64,000 nucleotides of DNA, from positions 1,426,001 to 1,490,000 of the forward strand of contig NZ_OY782038.1 in NCBI RefSeq assembly GCF_963677575.1. Direction: 5' to 3'. Below the pieces are notes generated by a model that made no database searches, had not been told where the DNA came from, and worked only from the letters and a program-made list of their open reading frames with translations. Below, in pieces: positions 9,401 through 18,800 of the stretch. Source of the stretch: an uncultured Draconibacterium sp. Its GTDB lineage: Bacteria > Bacteroidota > Bacteroidia > Bacteroidales > Prolixibacteraceae. The position numbers and the translations under genes were made by a program. The stretch's first letter is position 1. Each line of letters begins with the position of its first letter.

Positions 9401-10448
9401 AAAACTCGGGTGTATTTTTCCAAAAGTTAATTCCCCCAAAATAAGTTCCCAACCACATATTACCGTCTCTATCGCAAAAAACACTATAAATAGGATTTGT
9501 ATTTAATCCTTTTGGGTTGTGTATATCGTGCTGATAATATTCAAATGTTTCAGAATAAGGCGACCAAACACATAAACCATCCTCCGAACCAATCCATACT
9601 CTTCCCTGCTGATCTTCGCAAATAGAATGTACCATATTATGCAGTAAATGGCGGCTACCTTTTTCTTCGACAGAGAATCGTCGCGCCTGCCCATAGGTAA
9701 GATTAACCCGGGTTAAGCCTACAGTATTATTACCAATCCATAAGAAATTATTGTTATCGAGATAAAAATTAGAGATGTCTGTAACATCAACATCTTTTGG
9801 CAAAGCGAAAAAGCGATGCTGTTTTCGTTCCATATCAAAAATAAGCAGTTGCTTTTTATCTGTAATGGCAACCAACCGCCCATCTTTTTCTCTCAGGTTT
9901 ACTATTCTTGTTTCTTTTGCGATTTGGGCATAACTAACATAATCTCTAAAACTTATTAGTTTGTTTGACTTTGTATTGAGTAGAAAAATTGTGTCTTGTT
10001 TTAAAATCCAGTAACCATTTTCCGACTCTCGAACTTCGATAACATCGCCCAAATTATTAATTGCCTCATAAGGTTCAAAAATTTCTTTTTTGAAATTAAA
10101 GGAGTAGAATACATTATCGGTACTTTGAACAAGTAATGTTGAATCAACTTTATGAAAATGATTCCACATACTCCAAATATCAAAGGATTCTCCGTTTTTA
10201 TTTACCGCCTGAAATGTTTTAAAGTTTTTCCCATCAAAGCGACAAACCGAACTTCGGGTTGCTACCCAAATAAAACCAAACTGATCCTGACAAATACTTT
10301 TGATATAAGAAGAAGGTAAACCATCTTCGTTTGTATAATGTATAAAACTGAGCTTTCCGTCATTTGCTCGAACAGAAAACGTAACAATCAGCAATATTAA
10401 AATCAAAAATATCTTCGGCTGTTTAATCATTTGCTTATAACTGCTCAT
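6405..10448 (-). CDS. Hybrid two-component system sensor/regulator HTCS1
   Basis: A single 1347-residue protein joins sensor, kinase, receiver and DNA-binding parts. An N-terminal signal/anchor (about 8-28) is followed by periplasmic beta-propeller repeats (about 30-690; motifs such as DQFGFIWVATRSSVCRFDG and DRDGNMWLGTYFGGI), a Y_Y_Y domain (about 695-770) and a membrane helix at about 783-803. The HisKA box FTNVSHELRTPLTLI has its phospho-His near residue 839. An HATPase with N and G boxes follows, then a receiver (VLVIDDNRELL, LIISDVMMPGIDGFEL; Asp near 1149) and a C-terminal AraC HTH (about 1245-1345). All catalytic residues are present. It lies directly upstream of susC1 and is expected to activate that operon on sensing its oligosaccharide. 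The ligand is not deducible from sequence alone. Confidence 0.95.
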   Translation of the reverse strand: MSSYKQMIKQPKIFLILILLIVTFSVRANDGKLSFIHYTNEDGLPSSYIKSICQDQFGFIWVATRSSVCRFDGKNFKTFQAVNKNGESFDIWSMWNHFHKVDSTLLVQSTDNVFYSFNFKKEIFEPYEAINNLGDVIEVRESENGYWILKQDTIFLLNTKSNKLISFRDYVSYAQIAKETRIVNLREKDGRLVAITDKKQLLIFDMERKQHRFFALPKDVDVTDISNFYLDNNNFLWIGNNTVGLTRVNLTYGQARRFSVEEKGSRHLLHNMVHSICEDQQGRVWIGSEDGLCVWSPYSETFEYYQHDIHNPKGLNTNPIYSVFCDRDGNMWLGTYFGGINFWKNTPEFFHVWQAGTRIQDLSGSAVSCITEDENGNIWVGTEDMGVNKIDAESDEVVRVVNEKNGLSFNNVHDLLFETPSRLWIATYTGGVNILNLKTNKFEYINTTTYPELQSNIIYKLLHVGDSIFISTSPGVAVYNTKTQKITPYHPEILNELPIEYMFENKDRIWFSSYVKIYYYDKKSDSFGQFKKFDSLKNKNFSKMDSQGRLWVGDCRQGLYGYDETNDSVYIYNESTGFPFSWIFSLEESSDGYLWVSGDKGLVKLKPETGEMVWYNRDSGLPFEQFNFRASYISRKGVIYFGANQGMISFNDRARERSQKELNVVFRGFQLFNQPVVPGEKQAIKQSLNMHPEIHLKYKQNVFTIEYTGLHFRNRGNCQYAYYLENFETAWNFVGNRDFATYTNLGPGEYVFHVKASTDNTAWGDNVNTLKIIIEPPFWLSKWGFFMYFVFVVILLLGFYVVATRIQKSKALAKMERREKEYVTELNNFKLEFFTNVSHELRTPLTLIVGPLTRILEEERLTPALNKKMKGIKNNAHRLLTLVNQLLEFRKIENGKEGLRVSHQNITTLLKDAEEAFVEMAESKSIDFKVEIIDLNTNIWVDFQKLENILINLISNAMKFTGQGGEVLVKVQLYGDELNDRTLKIIVADNGIGIDSSKLKRIFDRFYHTDGGVESEMVGSGIGLALVNSLVKLHKGSIKVNSSVGEGAVFTVELPVSRKAYRDNEVLLGADQYITNITMADDLKQVPILRDEVERLSTQPTVLVIDDNRELLEFISETLVDDYKVVTAIDSAQGMQKVEEALPDLIISDVMMPGIDGFELTRKLKSDIRTSHIPVILLTAKSGVENEYEGLQTGADYFIEKPFLPHILVTLISNVLSTRKSLIERFKSDAQMLPTEVACSESDRSFIEKITTLIKENIDQSNLDVSFLVNEMGISRSLLHVKLKKLTDCSATEYIRSIRLREAVKLIADGTCNISEAAYRTGFSSPAYFSRRFKEYFGVTPKSYFDK

Positions 10449-10546
10449 TCTTTTTTAGTAACAAATGGAATTCATACATTAAATACACTTATGCATGAAC
10501 AACTCTCCTTATCATCTTTTTACAATTCACCCCATTTTGTAATTTA

Positions 10547-10554
10547 CAAAAATA
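10547..10554 (-). promoter_or_regulatory. -7 box for HTCS1
   Basis: On the minus strand this reads TATTTTTG, matching the Bacteroidota sigma-ABfr consensus TAnnTTTG, about 100 bp upstream of the HTCS1 start. No TTG was seen at the -33 position, so it may be weak or activator-dependent. A half-site of the HTCS operator motif (AATAAATGTC, 10578-10587) lies just upstream. Confidence 0.45.
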
Positions 10555-10600
10555 ATGGTAAGGCTTATCTTTACTATAATAAATGTCTCAAAAAGTTATA

Positions 10601-10637
10601 AAAAAGAAAAGCCGACACAAAAGGCCGGCTTTTTTTA
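10601..10637 (-). terminator. Terminator after susD2
   Basis: On the minus strand AAAAGCCG and CGGCTTTT form an 8-bp stem around an 11-nt loop, followed by a T-rich tail (TTTTCTTTTTT). It lies about 70 bp after the susD2 stop and probably ends the susC2-susD2 transcript, separating it from HTCS1. Confidence 0.8.
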
Positions 10638-10707
10638 AATTCCATCTATTAGACCAGAAAAACACCTTCATTGGAAGGTATATTTCAATTATCGTTTTTC
10701 AATAATC

Positions 10708-12399
10708 TTAATTATAACCTGGGTTCTGTTGAAGATTAGAGTTCGAATTCAAGGCGCTCAAAGGAATTGGGAAAAGTTGAGTATGTTCATCGCCAATTGC
10801 CTCGTGGTTAAACCAGCTTTTAGTTGAATATGTTCCAAAACGAATCATTTGCATACGTCTTTGGGCTTCACATGCAAACTCCCATCCCCACTCATCGTAA
10901 AGACCTCCAAATTCAACAGGAGTAGCATCATCTCCACTTTGTGTTACTTCCTGCGAACCTTCTACACCTATTTCATCCCAGGTAGCTTCTCCGTTATTTA
11001 CTTTAGCATATTGTTCATAGGTAAGCGACCCCCAACTAACAAGTCCGTATTTAATTTGTGTATCGCCTTTCAAATCATCAAGTGTAACAGTTGGTGCCGG
11101 AGCACGCATACGAATTTCATTAACCAACTGAACCGCATTATCTTCATCTCGGCCAAGGCGCAACAAACACTCTGCTTTGGTAAGTAAAACTTCTGCATAA
11201 CGATAATAAGGAAAGTCGTTACTCCATGTCCATGATGTTTCGGTATCTTGTTCATATTTATTAACACGACATCCAAAATCGATACTTGTCATCGACTGAT
11301 TTTCACCATTTTTACATGACAGAGATGGCAGGTAATTAAGACAAGTCCATACTACACTCTGCTCATCATCATGCGCATACATTGGTCCTCTCAACCATGT
11401 TTTCTCTAAACGTGCATCTTCTGGATCATAGCTGTCAATAAATTGAGGATTAGCACAACTGCCTCCCCAACATTGGTAACTCCAACCAAAATGTGCTTTT
11501 GAAATAGGCGGATACCATTTAGCATGCTGACTAAAAGTATACGAAGAATTATAAATATCATCGTAAGGTACAGCGAAAATTACCTCTTTATTAGAAGGTC
11601 CTAATTCCACAGTAAAATTATCTGAATATTCAGGAGTGAGCTCGTAAAGACCTGATTCGATAATAGCATTGGCACATCCCAGCGCTTTTTCCCACTGTGG
11701 TGTTCCGGTATAAACTTCTGCATTTAAATATACACGCATCAGTGTTGCATAAGCAGTCCATTGGTTTACCCGTCCGTATGTTTCAGCATCGGCACTTTTA
11801 TTCAAAAGATCCGACTCAATAACTTCTGTCAGCTCGTTAACAACAAAATTATACACCTCTTGACGACTAGACTGAGTAGGAATTTCGTCAGTAAATGCAG
11901 TTACAATTGGTACATTTCCGTGCGTATCCAATAAAATTGCATACCATATGGCACGAATGCCACGAAGCTCAGCAACTGTTGCTGCTTTGCTTGCTTCATC
12001 CATTGGTAATTCGCCGGCTTCAATCTGGTCTTTTACCCTATTGGCATTGTTAATTCCTGAATAACAATTAGAATACACATTCTCTGGTTGTCCCTGCTCT
12101 GAAGTCCAGGTATGTTTGTGCATACGTTTGTATGTACCACCATCATCCCATCCGTTCGGACGAGTAGGCGTAATCATTACATCTGCCGGTTCTTCCTGGT
12201 TATCAAAATAACCATACCAGTCCATTGCAAAACCAAAAGGGAAATAAGCACTGGCTAGCAATGCAACAACATCTTGTTCTGTTGGTGAAAAAATCTCTTC
12301 GTTTACTTCGGAGTAAACCTCTTCATCCAAATTAAAGCAACCACTTAGCCCTACAGTCAGAGCTATTAGTATTATAAATATTATTTTATATGTCTTCAT
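10708..12399 (-). CDS. SusD/RagB-type surface glycan-binding lipoprotein 2
   Basis: A 563-residue SusD-family lipoprotein. The signal peptide ends VGLSGC with the lipidated Cys at about residue 21, followed by FNLDEEVYSE. It has the usual TPR helices (RGIRAIWYAILLDTHGNVPIV) and a C-terminal FPIPLSALNSNSNLQQNPGYN, the classical SusD ending. Paralogous to SusD1, sharing the GYFDNQEEPADV and MHKHTW segments. It follows susC2 by 23 bp and ends with the terminator at about 10620. No enzyme gene follows, so unit 2 is a bare import pair plus regulator. It presumably binds the oligosaccharide taken up by SusC2. Confidence 0.95.
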   Translation of the reverse strand: MKTYKIIFIILIALTVGLSGCFNLDEEVYSEVNEEIFSPTEQDVVALLASAYFPFGFAMDWYGYFDNQEEPADVMITPTRPNGWDDGGTYKRMHKHTWTSEQGQPENVYSNCYSGINNANRVKDQIEAGELPMDEASKAATVAELRGIRAIWYAILLDTHGNVPIVTAFTDEIPTQSSRQEVYNFVVNELTEVIESDLLNKSADAETYGRVNQWTAYATLMRVYLNAEVYTGTPQWEKALGCANAIIESGLYELTPEYSDNFTVELGPSNKEVIFAVPYDDIYNSSYTFSQHAKWYPPISKAHFGWSYQCWGGSCANPQFIDSYDPEDARLEKTWLRGPMYAHDDEQSVVWTCLNYLPSLSCKNGENQSMTSIDFGCRVNKYEQDTETSWTWSNDFPYYRYAEVLLTKAECLLRLGRDEDNAVQLVNEIRMRAPAPTVTLDDLKGDTQIKYGLVSWGSLTYEQYAKVNNGEATWDEIGVEGSQEVTQSGDDATPVEFGGLYDEWGWEFACEAQRRMQMIRFGTYSTKSWFNHEAIGDEHTQLFPIPLSALNSNSNLQQNPGYN

Positions 12400-12422
12400 A
12401 TCGTATTTCTTCTTTTAATGTT

Positions 12423-15400
12423 TTAAAAAGTAACATTTACCCCAAATGTATACGAACGAGTTGTGGGATATTTATCACGATGGTCAGTTCCCGGGTCATA
12501 ATTAATTGCATTGTCAATTACACTATAGGTGTTTCTTACTTCCGGATCTAATCCAGAATAACCGGTAATTGTAGCTAAATTATTTACCGATGCATATACA
12601 CGAAGTCTATTCAACCATTCTACACTCTTTACATCAAAATTGTAGCCCAAAGTGAGGTTACTAATTTTCCAGTAATCACCATCTTCAATATAATGACTTA
12701 CATAACGTTGAGAGTCTCCATTAGTAGTTTGTTCTCCGGTTTTCTGACCTGTTGCCACATCAACAACATCAATTTTATCAAAAGCACTATTTAAAACATT
12801 ATACTGAACATCTGAAGTAACAGCATAATACATTTTTTGGAAATTCAGAATTTGGAAATCGAATGCTCCACGCATTGCAATTGATAAATCGAAATTTTTA
12901 TATGAGAATTGGTTATTCCAACTCATATTTACGCTTGGAACACCATTACCCAATACTTGCCAATCTTCGGGTCCGGCATTTCCGGCAAGATCATAATATT
13001 TATCAGTAACATTTCCTTCTGCATCGCGGTTTAAACGTTCAACCACCCACAATCCGGCCGAATTTACACCAACCGACCTCAAACCAAAGAAGTTACCAAT
13101 TGCGGCACCTTCCTGAACACGGTGAGTTGTTGTTTGAATAGGTTCTCCTGTATGACCGGTATCGAAATAATTCTGACCCATTGAAAACTGATCATTTTGC
13201 AATGAAATCAATTTATTAGAGTTTTTAGAATAAGTTATATTCGTATTCCATTGAAAATTTTGTGTTTTAACTGGAACCGCGTTAACTAATAATTCTAAAC
13301 CTTTATTTCTAATGTGACAAACGTTTGCCATAATAGTTCCGTACTGATATGGAGGAACAGGAACAGAATAGTAGTATAAACCATCTTTAGTATCGCGCTG
13401 ATACATATCGATAGAACCTCCGATGCGACCTTTCAACACAGAAAAATCGATCCCGAAGTTATACTCGTATTTTTTCTCCCAACGCAAATCAGGGTTACTA
13501 TTTCTTACTGGAGCAAGTGTTTGTGTCCATTCTCCGTTGTACAAGAAATACCCACTATAGTCATATGACATTAAAGACTCGTAAGGGTTAGAAACATCAG
13601 TTCCGGTAATACCAAAACCGGCTCTTACTTTCAAGTTATCAAGCCAGGTTACTGGTTTCATAAATTCTTCGTTGCTCATTCTCCAACCGGCAGACACCCC
13701 TGGGAAATTACCCCATTTATTATCAGCTCCAAATTTAGATGATCCTTCGTGACGAAGAGAAACCATAAACAAATAACGATCATCATAATTATATGTAGCA
13801 CGGGCAAACAAGCCAATCAATTTTGTGTTGTATTTGTATGAGCTAACACCACCTAATCCGTCTGAGATTCCTAATCCCATTTCCAATTTATTGTACGAAT
13901 AGTTATCTGTTGGAAAATCCCTGTTATTCGCACCAAAATTTTCGGAAGTATAATCCTCATAGTTGTAACCCACGATAGCAGAAATACGATGATCACCAAA
14001 ACTTTTTTTCCAGTCAGCAGTCAACTCAACTAAATCGGTTATATTATCCGAAGTATAACGCGATGCATATCCATTGTAACCCGACTCTGTTGTGGTAACA
14101 TCATTTTTAGTATAATAATACCCCGACAAATAGCTATTACCTTTTCTGGTAAACATTCCTTTTAACACAACACTTTCTACCGGATGAAACTCTAAACTAC
14201 CGGTAAAGCGAAGATTACGTGATCTTGACATTCCAATTCGCTCATTTAGGTATGAAACCGGGTTGTCGTAATTGTAAATACTACGTTCTACATAATCGCC
14301 ATTTTCATCATATACTGCCTGAGTAGGATTTTGTACACTCGCCAAACGATAAATATAGTTCCAATTGTTCGGCATATCAGTATTTCGTTCGCTTGCAATA
14401 ATACTTACATTACTAATCAGCTTATCATCAAACATAGCGTGTTTTACCTGAATATGAGCACGCATATTATCAGCTCCCGACTTTTTAATAGTACCTTCTT
14501 TAGAATCGTAAGTTAAATTAGCAATCAAGCTTGTAGCCTCCGAGCCTCCTTTCAAACTAACATTATGCACGTGAGTAACACCTGTTTGACTAATTTCATC
14601 GAGCCAATCTGTTTCTGATCCATAATCTTTATCATTTGCACCAATAAAGGTCCATCCTTCAGCCAGGCGTTGCTTCAGGTCGGAAGCATCCATAAAATCT
14701 GGTTTATCCAACCAATTTGATATAGATACATATCCTGAATACTCAATTGTTGTTGGCATATCGCGCTGAGCAGCTTTGGTCGTAATAATAATAACGCCAT
14801 TTGTACCACGTGTACCATAAATTGCTGTTGCAGAACCGTCTTTCAATACATCAATCGATTCAATATCTTCGGGAGCTACAGTACTAAACGAACCTGGCAC
14901 ACCGTCAACAAGAACTAATGGATCGGTAGTTCCCAGTAGGGTAGAATAACCACGTAGCATAACAGAAGTTGTACTTGTTGGGTCACCACTCGCTTGAGTA
15001 ATTTGCAAACCTGCAACTTTTCCTTGCACGAGTTGTCCTGCATCGCCCATTGCACCTTTGTTAAAATCATCTGATTTTACACTTGCTAACGAACTTGTTA
15101 CATCTGCTTTCTTCTGAGTTCCGTAACCAATTGCAACTACTTCGTCAATACCAATTGTCTCAACCAGCAATGTTACATCAATTTTCGACTTCTCGCTAAC
15201 TTGTACTTCCTGAGCTTTAAAACCAATGTACGAAAATTTTAAAAGATCGCCTGATTTTGCATTGATAGTATACTTACCATCCATGTCTGTTATTGTACCA
15301 TTAGTTGTTCCTACAACCATAACCGTAACTCCGGGTAATGTTACTCCTGTTTCGTCATATACTGTTCCGGTAATTTTTTTATCTTGACCGAAAACAGTAA

Positions 15401-15467
15401 AAGGAACGATTAAGAGAAACAAAACAAAATAGAACATGCGTGTTTTTTCTAATTGAATAAATTTCAT
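12423..15467 (-). CDS. SusC/RagA-type TonB-dependent transporter 2
   Basis: A 1014-residue outer-membrane importer. Signal peptide to about residue 28 (LIVPFTVFGQ), carboxypeptidase-regulatory-like domain (KITGTVYDETGVTLPGVTVM), SusC signature GIDEVVAIGYGTQKK, plug (IESIDVLKDGSATAIYGTRG) and beta-barrel ending SYTFGVNVTF. Highly similar to SusC1 at the N-terminus and C-terminus (SGLDPEV, DHRDKYPTTRSYTFG) and divergent in barrel loops, as expected for duplicated transporters with different ligands. It forms an operon with susD2 and is preceded by a 421-bp leader with the same hairpin and operator elements as susC1. Confidence 0.96.
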   Translation of the reverse strand: MKFIQLEKTRMFYFVLFLLIVPFTVFGQDKKITGTVYDETGVTLPGVTVMVVGTTNGTITDMDGKYTINAKSGDLLKFSYIGFKAQEVQVSEKSKIDVTLLVETIGIDEVVAIGYGTQKKADVTSSLASVKSDDFNKGAMGDAGQLVQGKVAGLQITQASGDPTSTTSVMLRGYSTLLGTTDPLVLVDGVPGSFSTVAPEDIESIDVLKDGSATAIYGTRGTNGVIIITTKAAQRDMPTTIEYSGYVSISNWLDKPDFMDASDLKQRLAEGWTFIGANDKDYGSETDWLDEISQTGVTHVHNVSLKGGSEATSLIANLTYDSKEGTIKKSGADNMRAHIQVKHAMFDDKLISNVSIIASERNTDMPNNWNYIYRLASVQNPTQAVYDENGDYVERSIYNYDNPVSYLNERIGMSRSRNLRFTGSLEFHPVESVVLKGMFTRKGNSYLSGYYYTKNDVTTTESGYNGYASRYTSDNITDLVELTADWKKSFGDHRISAIVGYNYEDYTSENFGANNRDFPTDNYSYNKLEMGLGISDGLGGVSSYKYNTKLIGLFARATYNYDDRYLFMVSLRHEGSSKFGADNKWGNFPGVSAGWRMSNEEFMKPVTWLDNLKVRAGFGITGTDVSNPYESLMSYDYSGYFLYNGEWTQTLAPVRNSNPDLRWEKKYEYNFGIDFSVLKGRIGGSIDMYQRDTKDGLYYYSVPVPPYQYGTIMANVCHIRNKGLELLVNAVPVKTQNFQWNTNITYSKNSNKLISLQNDQFSMGQNYFDTGHTGEPIQTTTHRVQEGAAIGNFFGLRSVGVNSAGLWVVERLNRDAEGNVTDKYYDLAGNAGPEDWQVLGNGVPSVNMSWNNQFSYKNFDLSIAMRGAFDFQILNFQKMYYAVTSDVQYNVLNSAFDKIDVVDVATGQKTGEQTTNGDSQRYVSHYIEDGDYWKISNLTLGYNFDVKSVEWLNRLRVYASVNNLATITGYSGLDPEVRNTYSVIDNAINYDPGTDHRDKYPTTRSYTFGVNVTF

Positions 15468-15492
15468 TTCACTTCGTTTTTAATTTGATTAC

Positions 15493-15526
15493 TATTGGCA
15501 ATTCTTGTTCAGAGAAGCAGCCAATA
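15493..15526 (-). promoter_or_regulatory. susC2 leader hairpin, conserved with susC1
   Basis: TATTGGC pairs with GCCAATA (7 bp, extendable with mismatches) around a 20-nt loop, ending 26 nt before the susC2 start. Compared with the susC1 hairpin, several stem pairs differ while pairing is kept, and the loop retains TGCTT..CTGAAC in the mRNA sense. This supports a structured 5' leader. Confidence 0.6.
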
Positions 15527-15744
15527 ACTATTATTTATCTGTTTTTTCCTGAGTTTTTTGTTTTTAATTATTGAGTGTGATTCACAGATTTTAGACACTC
15601 AACTTTTGTTTAAATTGATTGATTAAGTTTTTCTCATTGGCAGAATTTTAGATTTAAATTAATTTTTATTGACATTCTTGTTAATATTTTTTGGGTAGGT
15701 TGATTCGGGTAGCAAATAATCCGAAAAGACACAAAGCAACGAGT

Positions 15745-15775
15745 AACAAATGTTCACAAGTCTATAACATATGTT
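15745..15775. promoter_or_regulatory. Candidate HTCS2 operator, two half-sites 21 bp apart
   Basis: AACAAATGTT (15745-15754) and AACATATGTT (15766-15775) repeat directly with a 21-bp period and share the CTAT spacer end with the susC1 site. It lies about 280 bp upstream of susC2, the same relative position as the susC1 operator candidate. Confidence 0.6.
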
Positions 15776-15888
15776 AACCCCTGAGCAATATCATTATTTT
15801 TGGCGCAGACACACCTCTCATAACAAGCTATATTCCAATAAGATAAAACACGGCCCGTATTAATAAGACAAGAAAGAAGTGAATAATT

Positions 15889-18800
15889 CTATTTCTGAAA
15901 GTATGCTTTTGGAGTAACGCCAAAATATTCTTTAAACCTTCGGCTAAAATAGGCAGGACTGGAAAAACCGGTTCTGTAAGCAACCTCTGAAATATTACAT
16001 TTACCTTCGGCGATTAATTTTACGGCCTCACGTAAACGTATTGATCGGATAAATTCAGTAGCCGAACAACCTGTTATCTTTTTCAACTTTAAATGCAGTA
16101 ACGTCCTGCTAATACCAATCTCATTTACAATAAACGAAACATCCAAATCCGGACGATCAATATACGTTCTAATCAGGTTACTTATTTTTTCTATTAATTC
16201 TTTATCTGATTGAGAAGTTGCAACCTCTGAAGGCAACATTCTTGCATCTGATTTAAATCGTTCAATCAAACTTTTATGAGTATTTAGTACATTTTCAATT
16301 AATTGAACAAGAATATGAGGTAAAAAAGGTTTTTGAATATAGTAATCAGCCCCGCTTTTTAGTCCTTCGTATTCATTTTCCTCTCCACCTTTTGCTGTTA
16401 GTAATACGATGGGAATATGCGAAGTACGCAAATCAGATTTCAATTTACGCGACAATTCAAAGCCATCAATTCCAGGCATCATCACATCACTTATTATCAA
16501 ATCCGGATTGTCTTCTTCTACCTTTTCTAGTCCTTTTGTACCATCAATAGCAGTAATTACTTTGTAGTTATCGGCCAATGTTTCGGAAATAAATTCGAGC
16601 AGTTCGCGATTATCGTCAATTACTAAAATTGTCGACTGAGAACCACTCCATTCTACTTCGTCGCGTAACACCGGTGTTTGTTTTAACTCATCCGGCAGTA
16701 ACACATCAGAAGAATATTGTTCTGTACCTATCAAAACTTCAGAATCCTTATAAGCTCTGCGCGAAACCGGAAACTTAACAGTAAAGACAGTGCCTTTTCC
16801 CTTGGTACTTTCAACTTTTATGGTGCCTTTATGTACAGTTACTAAACCATTTACCAACGCTAATCCAATTCCGGAGCCTACCATTTCACCTCCATCTTCT
16901 ACATAATAAAAACGATCAAAAATCTTGTTCAGTTTAGATGCTTCAATTCCTATTCCATTATCAGCTACTGTAATTTTAAGGTTTTTAAAAAACTTTTCGT
17001 CCCCAACTAACTCCACACTGAGTTTTACTTCTCCACCTTCTCTGGTAAACTTTAAAGCGTTGGCAATTAAATTTATAAGGATATTTTCCAGTTTCTGGTA
17101 ATCGACCCAAATAGCCGAATTTAAATTCATAATTTCAATACTAAAATTAATTGATTTTGCTTCGGCCGATTCTACAAAAGCTTCCTCAACTCCCTTTAAC
17201 AAGTTCGTAATATCCTGACGGCTTACTCGCAGTATTTCTTTACCATTTTCAATTTTTCGAAACTCAAGCAATTGATTTATTAAAGTTAACAGGCGACTGG
17301 CATTGTTTTTTATTCCCTTCATTTTTTTATTCAATGCAGGAGAAAGTTTTTCATCTTCTAATATGCGGGTTAATGGTCCCAGTATTAAGGTTAGCGGAGT
17401 ACGAAGTTCATGCGAGACGTTTGTAAAAAACTCTAATTTAAAGTTATTTATCTCATTCTGATACTCTTTTTCTCTCCGCTCCATATTAGCAACTGCTTTC
17501 GATTGCTGAATACGTGTTGTTACAATGTAAAAACCAATAAAAATTAGAATTATAAGTATAAAATAGACCAGATAACCCCATTTAGATAACCAAAAAGGAG
17601 GTTCTATAATAATTTTCAGTGTATTTACGTTATTACCCCATTCAGTATTATCTGTAGATGCTTTTACATGAAAAAAATATTCGCCGGGACCAAGGCTTGT
17701 ATACGTAGCAAAATCACGATTTCCCACAAAGTTCCACGCATCTTCAAAATTTTCGAGGTAATACGCGTATTGACAGTTGCCTCTATTCTGAAAATTGAGA
17801 CCGGCATACTCAATGGTAAATACATTTTGCTTGTACTTTAAATGAATTTCAGGGTGCAAATTCAACGATTGCTCCAAGGGCTGGCCATCTCCGGGAAGCA
17901 CTGGCTGATTAAATAACTGCATCCCCCGAAAAACGACGTTCAGCTCCTTTTTCACTCCCAATTTGCTTTTATCGTTAAAAGAGATCATTCCGCGGTTAGC
18001 TCCAAAATAAATCTCTCCGTTGTGGCTTTTATGTGATGCCCGGTAATTAAACTGTTCAAATGGCAAGCCCGATTCACGGTCATACCCGACTATCTCTCCG
18101 GTTTCGGGCTTAAACTTAACCAAACCTTTATCGCCACTAGCCCATAGATAGCCGTTATTACCCTCCTCCATGCTAAAAATCCAGGTAAATGGAAAACCCG
18201 TTGATTCATTATATATGTATACTGAATCGGTTTTAAAATCGTAGCCATACAAACCACGAAAGCAATCTCCAATCCATACACGTTTTTTTGTATCGGTTTT
18301 AACAAAGAATATATTCTGAAGAAATGGAAATTTTTCAAATGAATGAAAAGAGCGAGTTTGTTTATCAAAATAATAAACTCCAGTATACGATGAAAACCAT
18401 ACCCGATCTTCACTTTCATACATGTATTCCACCTGCACATCTCCTATAATATCAGGTTGAAAGCGTGAAAGTTCTTCAGTACTCGTATTCCAAATCGCCA
18501 CCCCCAAAGATGTTGAGATAAAAATAGTATCGCCAACATGCAACAAATGATATATATTATCAGAGGCTAATTCGGGATAATCTGAGGTATTTATATATTC
18601 AAACTTATTACTTTTGAGATTCAGAATATTGATACCTCCGGTGTAAGTTGCAATCCATAAACGATCGGGATTTTCAAACAACAAATCGTGCACATTATTA
18701 AAAGATAAGCCATTACTTTCATTAATTGCTCTTACAACCTTGTCTTCTTCCAGGTTAATCTGGTTTATTCCCATATCTTCCATCCCAATCCATATACTCC

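Larger units (their letters stand above)
15468..15888. promoter_or_regulatory. Regulatory region between HTCS2 and susC2 (421 bp, non-coding)
   Basis: No gene is seen. From susC2 outward it holds the leader hairpin (15493-15526), the shared tract GAGTTTTTTGTTT (about 15552-15564) and the direct-repeat operator candidate (15745-15775). The first 60 bp next to the start codon are clearly related to those at susC1 (both read TTTCAC.TCGTTTTTAATTT on the plus strand). No exact TAnnTTTG box was found on the susC2 strand. Confidence 0.7.
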